Shown: in pieces, positions 9,961 to 17,687 of the stretch
How the letters are laid out: each line of letters begins with the position of its first letter
Numbering within the stretch: position 1 is the stretch's first letter
Source: Pedobacter sp. Leaf216
GTDB taxonomy: Bacteria > Bacteroidota > Bacteroidia > Sphingobacteriales > Sphingobacteriaceae
Length of the DNA stretch: 64,000 bases
Assembly (NCBI RefSeq): GCF_001421515.1
Contig: NZ_LMKM01000016.1
Span: forward strand, 1-64,000
Direction of reading: 5' to 3'
Notes under the pieces: model-generated
The model's input: only the letters and a program-made list of their open reading frames with translations
What the model was told of the DNA's origin: nothing
Databases searched by the model: none
Translations under genes and position numbers: made by a program

Positions 9961-10458
9961 ATGGCGAAGAGTAAATTTGAGCAATCTTTAGCAGACGGCG
10001 TTCACCAACAGCTTCAAAGTTTGATAGGCACCTGGAATGGGACAACCAAAACCTGGTTCGAAAAGGATTTGCTCGCAGATGAATCTCCAGTTGAAGCAAA
10101 AATTACTTCAATTTTGGGTAACCGTTTTATTTCTCTTGATTACCAGGGAAGTTTAGAAGGAAAAGCTGTTGAAGGCAAAATGATTATCGGTTTCGATATT
10201 CCTTACCAAAGATTTACAACAAGTTGGATAGATAGTTTCCACATGGGTACGCAGATTATGCTTTCGAGAGGTGAGGCTACAACAAAAGGTTTTTCTGTTT
10301 TTGGCGAATACGGCAATCCGGAATATGGTGAGCAGCTTTGGGGCTGGCAAACAACTTTGGAAATTATTGCAGATAATGAGTTTATATTAACCGCCTTTAA
10401 TGTTTCTCCGGAAGGTGAAGAAGCAAAAGCTACAGAAACGGTTTACAAGAGAAAATAA
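9961..10458 (+). CDS. DUF1579-family protein
   Basis: Length 165 aa, no signal peptide, cytosolic. The segment LIGTWNGTTKTWF, followed by alternating strands ending in a GWQTTLEI and TAFNVSPEG region, matches the DUF1579 family of small beta-barrel proteins. The biochemical role of the family is not established. It is a single gene, convergent with the DUF72 gene; a palindromic repeat element lies between their 3' ends. Start chosen at the ATG at 9961, directly after the promoter box. Confidence 0.85.
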   Translation: MAKSKFEQSLADGVHQQLQSLIGTWNGTTKTWFEKDLLADESPVEAKITSILGNRFISLDYQGSLEGKAVEGKMIIGFDIPYQRFTTSWIDSFHMGTQIMLSRGEATTKGFSVFGEYGNPEYGEQLWGWQTTLEIIADNEFILTAFNVSPEGEEAKATETVYKRK

Positions 10459-10469
10459 TTTAGAAAAGT

Positions 10470-10561
10470 CGTCATTCCCAACCCGATAGCTATCGGGTTG
10501 ATTGGGAATCTTAATAGCTCGTGTAAGGTGTATTAAGATTCCCGCATACGCGAGAATGACG
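10470..10561. repeat. Nested palindromic element (REP/MITE-like)
   Basis: Three nested inverted repeats: outer CGTCATTC/GAATGACG (10470-10477 with 10554-10561), a 13-bp perfect stem (10504-10516 with 10531-10543), and a 20-bp perfect palindrome at 10480-10499. Its right half is the reverse complement of the core of the tandem array at 37.3-38.6 kb. It lies between two convergent genes and may also act as a transcription barrier. Confidence 0.85.
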
Positions 10562-10575
10562 TACCGTAAATAAAA

Positions 10576-11472
10576 CTAAAATAAGCTTGGTGAAGCCTGA
10601 TTTGCCATTACCGGAATTTTTAAATCTGTTCCAACAGCTTTATTCAGCTTTTCAGTAAAATAAGCTGAAAACAAGGGTGAGGATAGTTCAACATTCTGGT
10701 GTACAAAGAAATATAGGTTTTGTAAACCTTGTTCTTTCCAAATTACAATTCTTTCAATCCAGTCGTTTAAACGTTTTTTATCAATTTCATCATCATTTGC
10801 ACCTACAAAGCGCACAAAAGCTGTTGGGGTAGTTAAACGCATATGGAGCATATCTCTTCGGCCAGCAGTATCAACAATAATATTTGAAATGCCATTTTCC
10901 TGAAATAACTGTGCAAATTCATTGGCAATAGCAGGGTTTGAAAACCATTCGGTATTTCTGACTTCAACCCCTAAAGGAATTACTTTCGGAAACTCATTAA
11001 TTACAATTTTTAACCTTTCGAAATCTTTGGGTTTAAAATTATCATGCAATTGAAGAAAAGCCATTCCTAATTTATCTTCAAAATTACTGATGGCATCGCA
11101 ATATTGTTCTACAGGTTCTTTAACGTTGATTAATCTTTTAAAGTGACTGATGGTATTGGTCAGTTTTGGGAAAAACTTAAAATCTGCCGGTGTTTTTTGC
11201 GTCCAGGTAATTACTTGCTCGCTCGTTGGCATTCCATAAAATGTAGCATTGAGCTCAATCGAATTAAATTGTGTAGAATAATAAGTTAATTCATCTTTTG
11301 TTCCTTTTGGATAAAAACCTTTCAAGTCGGCCTTATTCCATTTTGCACAGCCTACATAAGCTTTAAAGGATTGTTTTGGTTTATTTGCTGCCAAAACTGC
11401 TTCCGTTTCAGGAGCATCCGCAGGGAGGGTATAATCTATAATCGAAGGGTCGTCTACTTTACCGAATTGCAT
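10576..11472 (-). CDS. DUF72 family protein (YecE-like)
   Basis: Length 298 aa. The N-terminal half YVGCAKWNKADLKGFYP, then FNSIELNATFYG and the FKFFPKL segment are typical of DUF72 (YecE-like) proteins, which have a TIM-barrel fold and no established function. The late GVEVRN, FVRFVG and FFVHQNVE segments also fit. No signal peptide; cytosolic. It has the same orientation as the DUF433/DUF5615 pair, ending 12 bp upstream, so read-through from that pair is possible. Family assignment is firm; function unknown. Confidence 0.88.
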   Translation of the reverse strand: MQFGKVDDPSIIDYTLPADAPETEAVLAANKPKQSFKAYVGCAKWNKADLKGFYPKGTKDELTYYSTQFNSIELNATFYGMPTSEQVITWTQKTPADFKFFPKLTNTISHFKRLINVKEPVEQYCDAISNFEDKLGMAFLQLHDNFKPKDFERLKIVINEFPKVIPLGVEVRNTEWFSNPAIANEFAQLFQENGISNIIVDTAGRRDMLHMRLTTPTAFVRFVGANDDEIDKKRLNDWIERIVIWKEQGLQNLYFFVHQNVELSSPLFSAYFTEKLNKAVGTDLKIPVMANQASPSLF

Positions 11473-11483
11473 TTAAAAATTTA

Positions 11484-11837
11484 TTAAGTGATACTTATTA
11501 CATTTACTTCCTCTTTTTTATTTAAAAGAACTTCTAATGCTGAATTAATCTTTGGTTCTAATTTTTGCCAAAAAAGTTTATTTGAACAATTGCCGAATTT
11601 AATAAGAATAAGCTTGGGAGGAGCACCAAACCAATCGATTAATTCTTTAAAATCTGAATCCTTGGATATAATTATAACATTCTTTTTAATTTGAGCCATT
11701 CTAAAAATGGTAAAGTCATCTACCGAATGTAAGTTTAGACTAAAAGAAGATTTTGTTTTAAAATTTGTGTATTCTGAAAGCCATTTGGCAATAATAGGGG
11801 ATATATTGGTGTCGGTCCAAATTTCCCAATTATTCAT
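11484..11837 (-). CDS. DUF5615 PIN-like toxin of a TA-like pair
   Basis: Length 117 aa. The N-terminal WTDTNISP and the central IISKDSDFKELI carry the acidic residues of the DUF5615 PIN-like fold (D-x-N early, S-K-D-x-D-F in the middle), expected to coordinate a metal for RNA cleavage. The gene overlaps the DUF433 gene by 8 bp, the usual arrangement of antitoxin followed by PIN-like toxin. Toxicity is inferred from family and context only. Confidence 0.8.
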   Translation of the reverse strand: MNNWEIWTDTNISPIIAKWLSEYTNFKTKSSFSLNLHSVDDFTIFRMAQIKKNVIIISKDSDFKELIDWFGAPPKLILIKFGNCSNKLFWQKLEPKINSALEVLLNKKEEVNVISIT

Positions 11838-12066
11838 ACATTAAGTCCTCATTTACTTTTTGTGCGCTATACAAGAGAACCGCTCTAATATCTTCTTTCT
11901 CGAGGATGGGATGTTCCTCTAATATTTGATCTTCACTCATGCCGCTTGCCAATAATTCCAGTACATCAGAAACTGGGAATCTTAACCCACGCACTGTAGG
12001 TCTTCCTCCCATCAAACCATCTGTTGCAATGATCCGATCGAATAACTTAATTTGTTCATGTGCCAT
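11830..12066 (-). CDS. DUF433 antitoxin of a TA-like pair
   Basis: Length 78 aa from the ATG at 12066. A longer frame would start at a TTG at 12072, but that TTG lies inside a promoter-like box. The segment GGRPTVRGLRFPVSDVLELLASG is cut from a classical DUF433 helix-turn-helix-type domain: key pieces are GGRPTVRG, VLELLASGMS and a final EDIRAVLLY helix. DUF433 proteins commonly precede DUF5615 PIN-like proteins as VapB-like antitoxins. The start codon lies only 16 bp after a strong intrinsic terminator of the upstream gene. Confidence 0.82.
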   Translation of the reverse strand: MAHEQIKLFDRIIATDGLMGGRPTVRGLRFPVSDVLELLASGMSEDQILEEHPILEKEDIRAVLLYSAQKVNEDLMYE

Positions 12067-12069
12067 ACT

Positions 12070-12077
12070 CAAATATA
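12070..12077 (-). promoter_or_regulatory. -7 box (TATATTTG) of the DUF433/DUF5615 operon
   Basis: On the minus strand TATATTTG matches TAnnTTTG exactly, 3 bp before the ATG at 12066 and directly after the terminator of the arginine decarboxylase gene. This predicts a leaderless transcript. Confidence 0.45.
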
Positions 12078-12110
12078 AAAAAAATACCCCAGTAAAAAAA
12101 CCGGGGTATT
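12077..12110 (-). terminator. Intrinsic terminator of the arginine decarboxylase gene
   Basis: The 8-bp stem AATACCCC/GGGGTATT (12083-12090 with 12103-12110) is followed on the minus strand by a run of eight T. It lies 60 bp past the stop of the gene at 12171. Confidence 0.85.
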
Positions 12111-12170
12111 TGTATGTTTTGTAATGTTTGACTTTGTTTTTTGTATATCTCAGATTGAACTGCGACTGAT

Positions 12171-13559
12171 TTAGTAACCCAGAATCTTCAATACTTGCTT
12201 GCTGTTTTGTTCTTCTCCAAAAACCTCAAAATTGAAACTTTCATCGCGGTTTCTGCGGATCAAAACATGTTTTGGACTTGGCAATAAACAGTGGTGAATA
12301 CCACCATAACCGCTTAGTACCTCCTGGTAAGCCCCGGTATGGAAGAAGCCTAAATACTGAACTTTACGTGTTTTAGGCATAAATACGCTGTTCATATGTG
12401 CTTCCTGGTTGTAATAATCCTGTCCATCACAGGTTATTCCACCTAAGTTAACCCGCTCATATTCAGCATCCCAGTTATTGATTGGCAATAAAATGTATTT
12501 TTGGTTTAGTGCCCAAACATCAGGTAAATTTGTGATGAAAGAACCATCCAACATTAACCAGCGCTCACGGTCATTCTGCTGTTTACGGCCCAATACTTTG
12601 TAAAGGATACCAGAAGCCTCAGCAACCGTGTATTTACCAAATTCAGTAATAATATCTGGCTCCATTACTTCGTGGATGGCGCAGATTTCTTTAATCCTTT
12701 TTACAATTTCGTTTACCATATATTCGTAATCGAAATCGAATACCAGCGAATCTTTAAATGGCATTCCACCACCGATATCCAGGGTATCTAAATCAGGATT
12801 GATTTTTTTGAACTTGCAATAAAGTGTTACGTATTTCTCTAACTCATTCCAATAGTATGGCGAATCGGTAATTCCTGAGTTGATGAAAAAGTGTAATAAT
12901 TTAACCCTGAAATTAGGATTATGAACGATTTTGTTATTGTAAAAATCAATAATATCTTCCATACGCACACCTAAACGCGAAGTATAAAACTGCGAATCAG
13001 GTTGCTCTTCAGCAGCAATGCGGATACCTAGGTTACAAGGGGTATCAATATCAACCTCATCATCAAAAAGATTAAACTCTTCTTTATTGTCTAAAACCGG
13101 GATAATATTGGTATAACCATCATGCAACATATCAATGATATATTGTTTGTACTGATAGGTTTTAAAGCCGTTACAAATAATGGTGGTATCTTTCGTTAAC
13201 ACACCTTTTTTCTCCAAGGCATCAACCATTGGCATATCAAAAGCCGAAGATGTTTCTAAGTGGATGTTGTTTTTTAAAGCTTCTTCTACAATATGCTTAA
13301 AATGCGAGCTTTTTGTACAGTAGCAATATTTATAATCGCCACGATAATTGTTCTTTAAAATAGCGGTCTGGAAAAGAATCTTCGCCTGCTGAATCTTCTT
13401 ACTCACCATTGGTAAGTACGTGAAACGTAGGGGAGTACCGTAAGTTTCGATCATTTCCATCAGGTTTAAATCCTGAAAATATAACTCATCATCTATAACA
13501 TCGAAACCCTCTTGAGGGAAACCAACACTTAGATCAAGAAATTCTGAGTAACTCTGCAT
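12171..13559 (-). CDS. speA: Arginine decarboxylase, PLP fold III, short form
   Basis: Length 462 aa. A fold-III (alanine-racemase-like) PLP decarboxylase; the Bacteroidota enzyme is usually called arginine decarboxylase, giving agmatine for polyamine synthesis. Lys83 in YCYCTKSS is the likely Schiff-base lysine, DIGGGMPF binds the PLP phosphate, and CDGQDYYNQ near residues 380-388 resembles the catalytic C-D-x-x-D motif of the family. It is shorter than the roughly 630-aa SpeA of Proteobacteria because insert domains are missing. Neighbouring genes also act on arginine or citrulline. Ornithine or another basic amino acid cannot be excluded as substrate. A terminator follows. Confidence 0.85.
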   Translation of the reverse strand: MQSYSEFLDLSVGFPQEGFDVIDDELYFQDLNLMEMIETYGTPLRFTYLPMVSKKIQQAKILFQTAILKNNYRGDYKYCYCTKSSHFKHIVEEALKNNIHLETSSAFDMPMVDALEKKGVLTKDTTIICNGFKTYQYKQYIIDMLHDGYTNIIPVLDNKEEFNLFDDEVDIDTPCNLGIRIAAEEQPDSQFYTSRLGVRMEDIIDFYNNKIVHNPNFRVKLLHFFINSGITDSPYYWNELEKYVTLYCKFKKINPDLDTLDIGGGMPFKDSLVFDFDYEYMVNEIVKRIKEICAIHEVMEPDIITEFGKYTVAEASGILYKVLGRKQQNDRERWLMLDGSFITNLPDVWALNQKYILLPINNWDAEYERVNLGGITCDGQDYYNQEAHMNSVFMPKTRKVQYLGFFHTGAYQEVLSGYGGIHHCLLPSPKHVLIRRNRDESFNFEVFGEEQNSKQVLKILGY

Positions 13560-13912
13560 TTACTTTTAAATAATTTTTGCAAAAATGTAATTTTAAATCG
13601 AGAATTAATCTTTAATAAAAATATTTTTACTGTAAGGAAACGCTTAGCCTAACTACAAAAAATATTGGTAAATTGTTTTAGTAAGAAAATGTGTGGTTAT
13701 GTTTAAATAATCACCTGTAAATCAGTGCTTTGTATAGAATAGTGTTAAGCGTTTTCAAAGCAAGGCACTATTTTATGGGTTTAGGTTGGCCCTGCGCTAA
13801 ACTGTATCCTTATAAGAATGGGATGATCGTTCTGATCCAGATTTATTTTGCAAAAACTGTGCTTTTATTTTGGTTTAATAGCGAGCAGTCTTATCAATCC
13901 TAAAATAATACA
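13560..13912. other. Gene-free region with a degenerate repeat
   Basis: No coding sequence seen. Around 13755-13850 there is a degenerate element (AAGCAAGGCAC, TTTTATGGGTTTAGG, CCCTGCGCT, TTCTGATC) resembling a second copy at 14613-14703. The rest is AT-rich leader of the arginine decarboxylase gene without a clear promoter box. Confidence 0.5.
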
Positions 13913-14491
13913 TTATCCTTTGCGAAGGTATTTGGTTAAAATTACAATGGTTTGTCCTTCAACCTTACCTTCAATTTGCTCAGTATTATCATGAACCAAA
14001 CGGATATTTTTAACTACGGTACCCAATTTAGCGCTCAAAGTTGATCCTTTAACATCAAGGGTTTTAACCAATACCACGGTATCGCCTTCAAATAAGCGCG
14101 TTCCGTTACTGTCTTGATGAAATTCTACTGTTCCATCTTGCTCGTGATCGCCGGTTTTTTTAGCCCAATCCAAAGTTTCCTCTTCAAGGTATAAAATATC
14201 CAGACTATCTGCTGCCCAACCTTCATTTCTCAATCTGCTCAACATTCTCCAGGCAACAACCTGTACCGGGGCAAATTCCGACCACATGGTTTCGGTTAGT
14301 ATTTTCCAATGTTCAGGATTAAGCTGTTCGGTTTTTTCAATCTGGTTTAAGCAGGTTTTACATACTAAAATGCTGTTATCGCTATTGGCATTGCTGGTTG
14401 GCGGTACTTCGTACACCGTTAAATTGGTTTCAGCAGTGCATAATTCGCATTTATTGCCCGAACGGGATTGTAATTCTTGTGCTAAAGACAT
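13913..14491 (-). CDS. PhnA domain protein with N-terminal zinc ribbon
   Basis: Length 192 aa. The N-terminal CELC (about 15-18) and CKTC (about 44-47) pairs form a zinc-ribbon, followed by a helical middle. The C-terminal PhnA domain starts at LFEGDTVVLVKTLDVKG and ends ILTKYLRKG. PhnA was named for the phosphonate operon, but the actual role of most homologues is unknown. Its place between the arginine decarboxylase and CtlX genes is not explained by function. No signal peptide. The start at 14491 fits the usual family N-terminus (MSLAQELQ-RSGNKCELC). Confidence 0.85.
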   Translation of the reverse strand: MSLAQELQSRSGNKCELCTAETNLTVYEVPPTSNANSDNSILVCKTCLNQIEKTEQLNPEHWKILTETMWSEFAPVQVVAWRMLSRLRNEGWAADSLDILYLEEETLDWAKKTGDHEQDGTVEFHQDSNGTRLFEGDTVVLVKTLDVKGSTLSAKLGTVVKNIRLVHDNTEQIEGKVEGQTIVILTKYLRKG

Positions 14492-14954
14492 ATTGATACT
14501 GGATTTTTGGCGAAAGTAATAAAACTAATCGGAATAGATGATTGTAAAAAGGGGAGAAGTAAATATAGATTGTCATTTCGCCGGCATTAGAGAGAGACTG
14601 TTTTCTGATCATTTGGAAAGCAGGTTCCTGTTTTATAGGTTGGGGTTAGTCCTGCTCTTCATTTTACTTCGTTGCACTCGTGTTCATTCCGATCAGGTTT
14701 ATTAAATCAGCCCGGTGCTGCTATTTGAAGGTTGAATAGCGAGTGTGCTAACGCGATAGAATTTTCCGTGTGCTCCGAGTCTCCATGGCAAAACTAAAAA
14801 TGGTTCGTGGAGACACGAACCATGGCGAGGGATAAATACAGTTCAAAGATTTCTCCATTTCGCTGCGCTCCAGTCGAAATAACGACTGATTTTTACAACA
14901 TTTCATTATTAACTCATTCACATGATTGTTGGCTAACGAGCTAATCTTTTATAG
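14492..14954. other. Gene-free region made of dispersed repeats
   Basis: No gene seen. It holds a degenerate repeat at 14613-14703 (related to 13755-13850), a perfect hairpin at 14800-14823 (10-bp stem, loop GAGA), and a segment at about 14845-14882 (AGATTTCTCCATTTCGCTGC and onward) related to the element near 55.29 kb. Confidence 0.6.
14800..14823. repeat. Perfect 10-bp hairpin with GAGA loop
   Basis: ATGGTTCGTG and CACGAACCAT pair perfectly around GAGA. There is no T tract. This is part of a dispersed intergenic repeat rather than a standard terminator. Confidence 0.6.
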
Positions 14955-15869
14955 CTACAATTTACTCGGCAAATGTATCTCAGCCAGCATGCATCTTGCA
15001 CTGCCGCCGCCATTTTTTTCGATCGTGTAAAGTGGTGCGTAAATGATTCTGCTGTATTGTTCAAGTGCAGTTATCTGTTCGGTGTTTAAAGATAGATAAG
15101 CTTGCTCAGACATCACCAATAAACTTTCATCATCCACATTGGTAACCTGTAGCATATTACCTGCAAATTTGTTCATTTGCTCAAGGCTGATTTCAATGAT
15201 TTCTTTTCCACTTCCTTTTAAACTGATGGTTACATTTAATTTTTCTTCCGGATCTTTAATGGAGTCCAGGCAGATAACCGCAAAGCGATCGCCAATACAC
15301 ATCATCACATTGGTGTGGTAAATCGGGAAATTTGATCCATCAACGGCTTGAAAAGCCACTGGCTCAAATCCGGTTAGCATACAGAAATTGTTCAACACTT
15401 CTTCATCAGTGCGCACACTTAAACAGGCATAAGCAATTTTATTGGTACGATCCAATACCATACTTCCTGTACCTTCTAAAAAAGCGTGTTGCTGTTCATA
15501 AAAGCTTAAATCGCTGATGTGGTTAACTTCGAAATTCTCTTTTAATCCATCCAGAATTTCTTTCCTTCGCTCTAAGCGGCGGTTTTCAGAAAACATCGGG
15601 TAAAGATATACTGAGCCATCATCATGAAAAGAAACCCAGTTGTTTGGAAAAATGGAATCTGGTGTTTCGGGTTGTAAAGTATCATCTATAACCGTTACAT
15701 CAACATTATTTTTTCTTAATAAATCCACAAAGGCATCAAACTCTTGTAAAGCCGCTTTTTGCACATCAGTTTCTGTAGATGCAATTTGAAACTTATTATT
15801 TCCGGCCGTTTGTGTGTTGAATTTAAAATCAACAGGACGGATCATGAGGATATGGTTTGTTGTTTGCAT
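14955..15869 (-). CDS. ctlX: CtlX-type citrulline/arginine hydrolase
   Basis: Length 304 aa, amidinotransferase/deiminase (pentein) fold. PDSIFPNNWVSFH near residues 69-81 and YHTNVMMCIGDR in the middle carry the conserved Asp/Asn and catalytic His, and the catalytic Cys is Cys293 in GGGSARCMLAEIH. These features fit the citrulline-hydrolysing CtlX group; homologues are also labelled amidinotransferase or dimethylarginine dimethylaminohydrolase. Expected products from citrulline are ornithine, ammonia and CO2. The gene lies 88 bp downstream of an arginine-deiminase-like gene on the same strand, so arginine to citrulline to ornithine is a plausible two-step path. Confidence 0.82.
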   Translation of the reverse strand: MQTTNHILMIRPVDFKFNTQTAGNNKFQIASTETDVQKAALQEFDAFVDLLRKNNVDVTVIDDTLQPETPDSIFPNNWVSFHDDGSVYLYPMFSENRRLERRKEILDGLKENFEVNHISDLSFYEQQHAFLEGTGSMVLDRTNKIAYACLSVRTDEEVLNNFCMLTGFEPVAFQAVDGSNFPIYHTNVMMCIGDRFAVICLDSIKDPEEKLNVTISLKGSGKEIIEISLEQMNKFAGNMLQVTNVDDESLLVMSEQAYLSLNTEQITALEQYSRIIYAPLYTIEKNGGGSARCMLAEIHLPSKL

Positions 15870-15957
15870 TCCTTTTCTTTATGCGTCATTCTGAATTCAT
15901 TTGAGGAACTCTTTTTATTAAGATGCCAAAATAAATTCGGTATGACGATGGGTAAAT

Positions 15958-17403
15958 TTATAAATTGTCTCTTAAAATTGGCAGGCTCATACAATGAAAA
16001 CCACCACGGGCACGCGATAGTTCTGCCGAAGGCATTAAAATCAATGTATCGGTTATGGTTTCCGCATTTACTTTGCCACTTTCTAAATCCTCAATCAAAT
16101 CTTTCACATCCACTACATCAAAGCCAGCAGCTTTAAAGGCTTCAACGGTTTTATCATTTCTATCGTAACCTAAAACAACACCTTCTTTAATGGCTAAAAG
16201 GTTGCAAGAATCTGTCCATTGCTCACGAGAATCGTAGGGGAACTGATTGTTTCCGCTATAGATGATTTGTGTTGGTTCGGTACTTTTTAAATCGTTCTGA
16301 CTAATATCATTCAATAAAGCTTCTACATGTTCGAAGTGTTTTGGCTCTTGTGGGTTTGCTTTCGTAAATTGAATTGCGGTGGTAGCTTCTAATTTTTCGG
16401 GCTCTTTTAAAAAATTAATGGGCTCGTAAGGATTATATTTAGGCGAATGGGCAATCGAATTTAAAATTACCCAGGTATTGCGTTTAACCTGTGTAAAAAC
16501 GGTGTCTAGGTGCATATAATCACGTTTGCTTGGTATTTTAACCACCGTAACTTTTTCTACCACATCCTGATCGAACAACAATTTTATCGCTTCGTTGGCG
16601 CCATGTTCTGAGGTTCTTTCACTACAACCAATCAGCACATGGTTAGGACTCACCATCATCACGTCGCCACCTTCTAAAGTGGTGCTGAAAGCAGGCTCAT
16701 CACCGGGGCGTAAAAAGTGCATGGTAACATCCGGAATTTCAAGAATGTTATTGCGATAGCCCTCAAACAGTGGATGATTGAAGAAAATATAGCGCATTAA
16801 AAGCGTTTCTCTAACGCGAGCTTTTTTTGCAGGTTTATTTAACAAGATGTGGTTATTGATTGTTGTACCCACATCCCTGGTAAAAATTAAATTGGGAATC
16901 GGCGCAAAAATCATGGTATCGTTGGCCAAAGTACCTGAGATGAAAATCTCTGCCAATTGCTTTGGATCGGTATTGGTTAATGCTAACTGCACTTTGTAAG
17001 TACAGCCTTCAATCGCACAAACAGCAGCAACCAGTTTTTTGCGGATAGATTCATTCTCCAGCATTTCACTTAACAAATTCTGAATCTCAATTACAGATGT
17101 AGAATTATGAAAATCAGGATGATTGGGTTTATAAAAATTACGTGCTGAGGCTTCTGAATCTATTTCGGCCAATTTTCCTTTAATCTTATCAGGATCAAGA
17201 AAATACATCAGCAACTTGATATAATAATCGTATTCTCCTTTACGGATGGTATCTAAATGTACAATATCTTCGAAAAGCCAATCCTGCGCTTTAGAAGGTA
17301 CCACTTTGCCTAATCCACTATCCGGACTGTGTATCAATAATTTACGCAAGCGACCGATTTCGGTATTTACGCTCACTTTAAAATTTTGGTTCTGCTCGCT
17401 CAT
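15958..17403 (-). CDS. Arginine deiminase-like protein
   Basis: Length 481 aa, longer than classical ArcA (about 410 aa). Visible pentein features: IGRLRKLLIHSPDSGL at the N-terminus, FTRDVG, EGGDVMMVSPNHVLIG, a catalytic His in MHLDTVFT and a C-terminal catalytic Cys471 in GGFHCMSLPI (the family usually has GGxxCMSxP). It is expected to hydrolyse arginine to citrulline and ammonia. It is followed on the same strand by the CtlX-type gene and is divergent from argS. The extra length is in the N-terminal 100 and the central region. Substrate is inferred from family motifs and neighbours. Confidence 0.82.
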   Translation of the reverse strand: MSEQNQNFKVSVNTEIGRLRKLLIHSPDSGLGKVVPSKAQDWLFEDIVHLDTIRKGEYDYYIKLLMYFLDPDKIKGKLAEIDSEASARNFYKPNHPDFHNSTSVIEIQNLLSEMLENESIRKKLVAAVCAIEGCTYKVQLALTNTDPKQLAEIFISGTLANDTMIFAPIPNLIFTRDVGTTINNHILLNKPAKKARVRETLLMRYIFFNHPLFEGYRNNILEIPDVTMHFLRPGDEPAFSTTLEGGDVMMVSPNHVLIGCSERTSEHGANEAIKLLFDQDVVEKVTVVKIPSKRDYMHLDTVFTQVKRNTWVILNSIAHSPKYNPYEPINFLKEPEKLEATTAIQFTKANPQEPKHFEHVEALLNDISQNDLKSTEPTQIIYSGNNQFPYDSREQWTDSCNLLAIKEGVVLGYDRNDKTVEAFKAAGFDVVDVKDLIEDLESGKVNAETITDTLILMPSAELSRARGGFHCMSLPILRDNL

Positions 17404-17420
17404 AAAAAAGTTAGTTATTG

Positions 17421-17428
17421 CAAATCTA
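17421..17428 (-). promoter_or_regulatory. -7 box (TAGATTTG) of the arginine deiminase-like gene
   Basis: Exact TAnnTTTG on the minus strand, 17 bp before the ATG at 17403. A suitable upstream TTG element was not confirmed. Confidence 0.45.
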
Positions 17429-17675
17429 TTAGAAAAATTCAGATAAGAGAATTGAGTTGATAGATTTGAGATAGACCAATATGGAGATAGGTTTATTTAT
17501 TGCACAAAACTAACCTCCTTAAACCTTATTGAAGCGACAGCTCCCGATTCCTTCAATCGGGACTATAGCGGAAAGAAGGACTATCGGAACCGATTCGCAC
17601 TATATTAGCTTTCCAAACCCTTTAAAAGCTCGAAAACCTTCCACCTTAAGCCTTTCACCTTCCACCTTTTTTACA

Positions 17676-17683
17676 TATTTTTG
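17676..17683 (+). promoter_or_regulatory. -7 box (TATTTTTG) of argS
   Basis: Exact TAnnTTTG ending 4 bp before the ATG at 17688. It supports that ATG rather than the upstream in-frame codon at 17529 and predicts a leaderless mRNA. Confidence 0.5.
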
Positions 17684-17687
17684 GCGC

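Noticed and set aside
17529-17687. N-terminal extension of argS
   Set aside because: Low-complexity residues absent from ArgRS, and the promoter box lies between it and the ATG at 17688.
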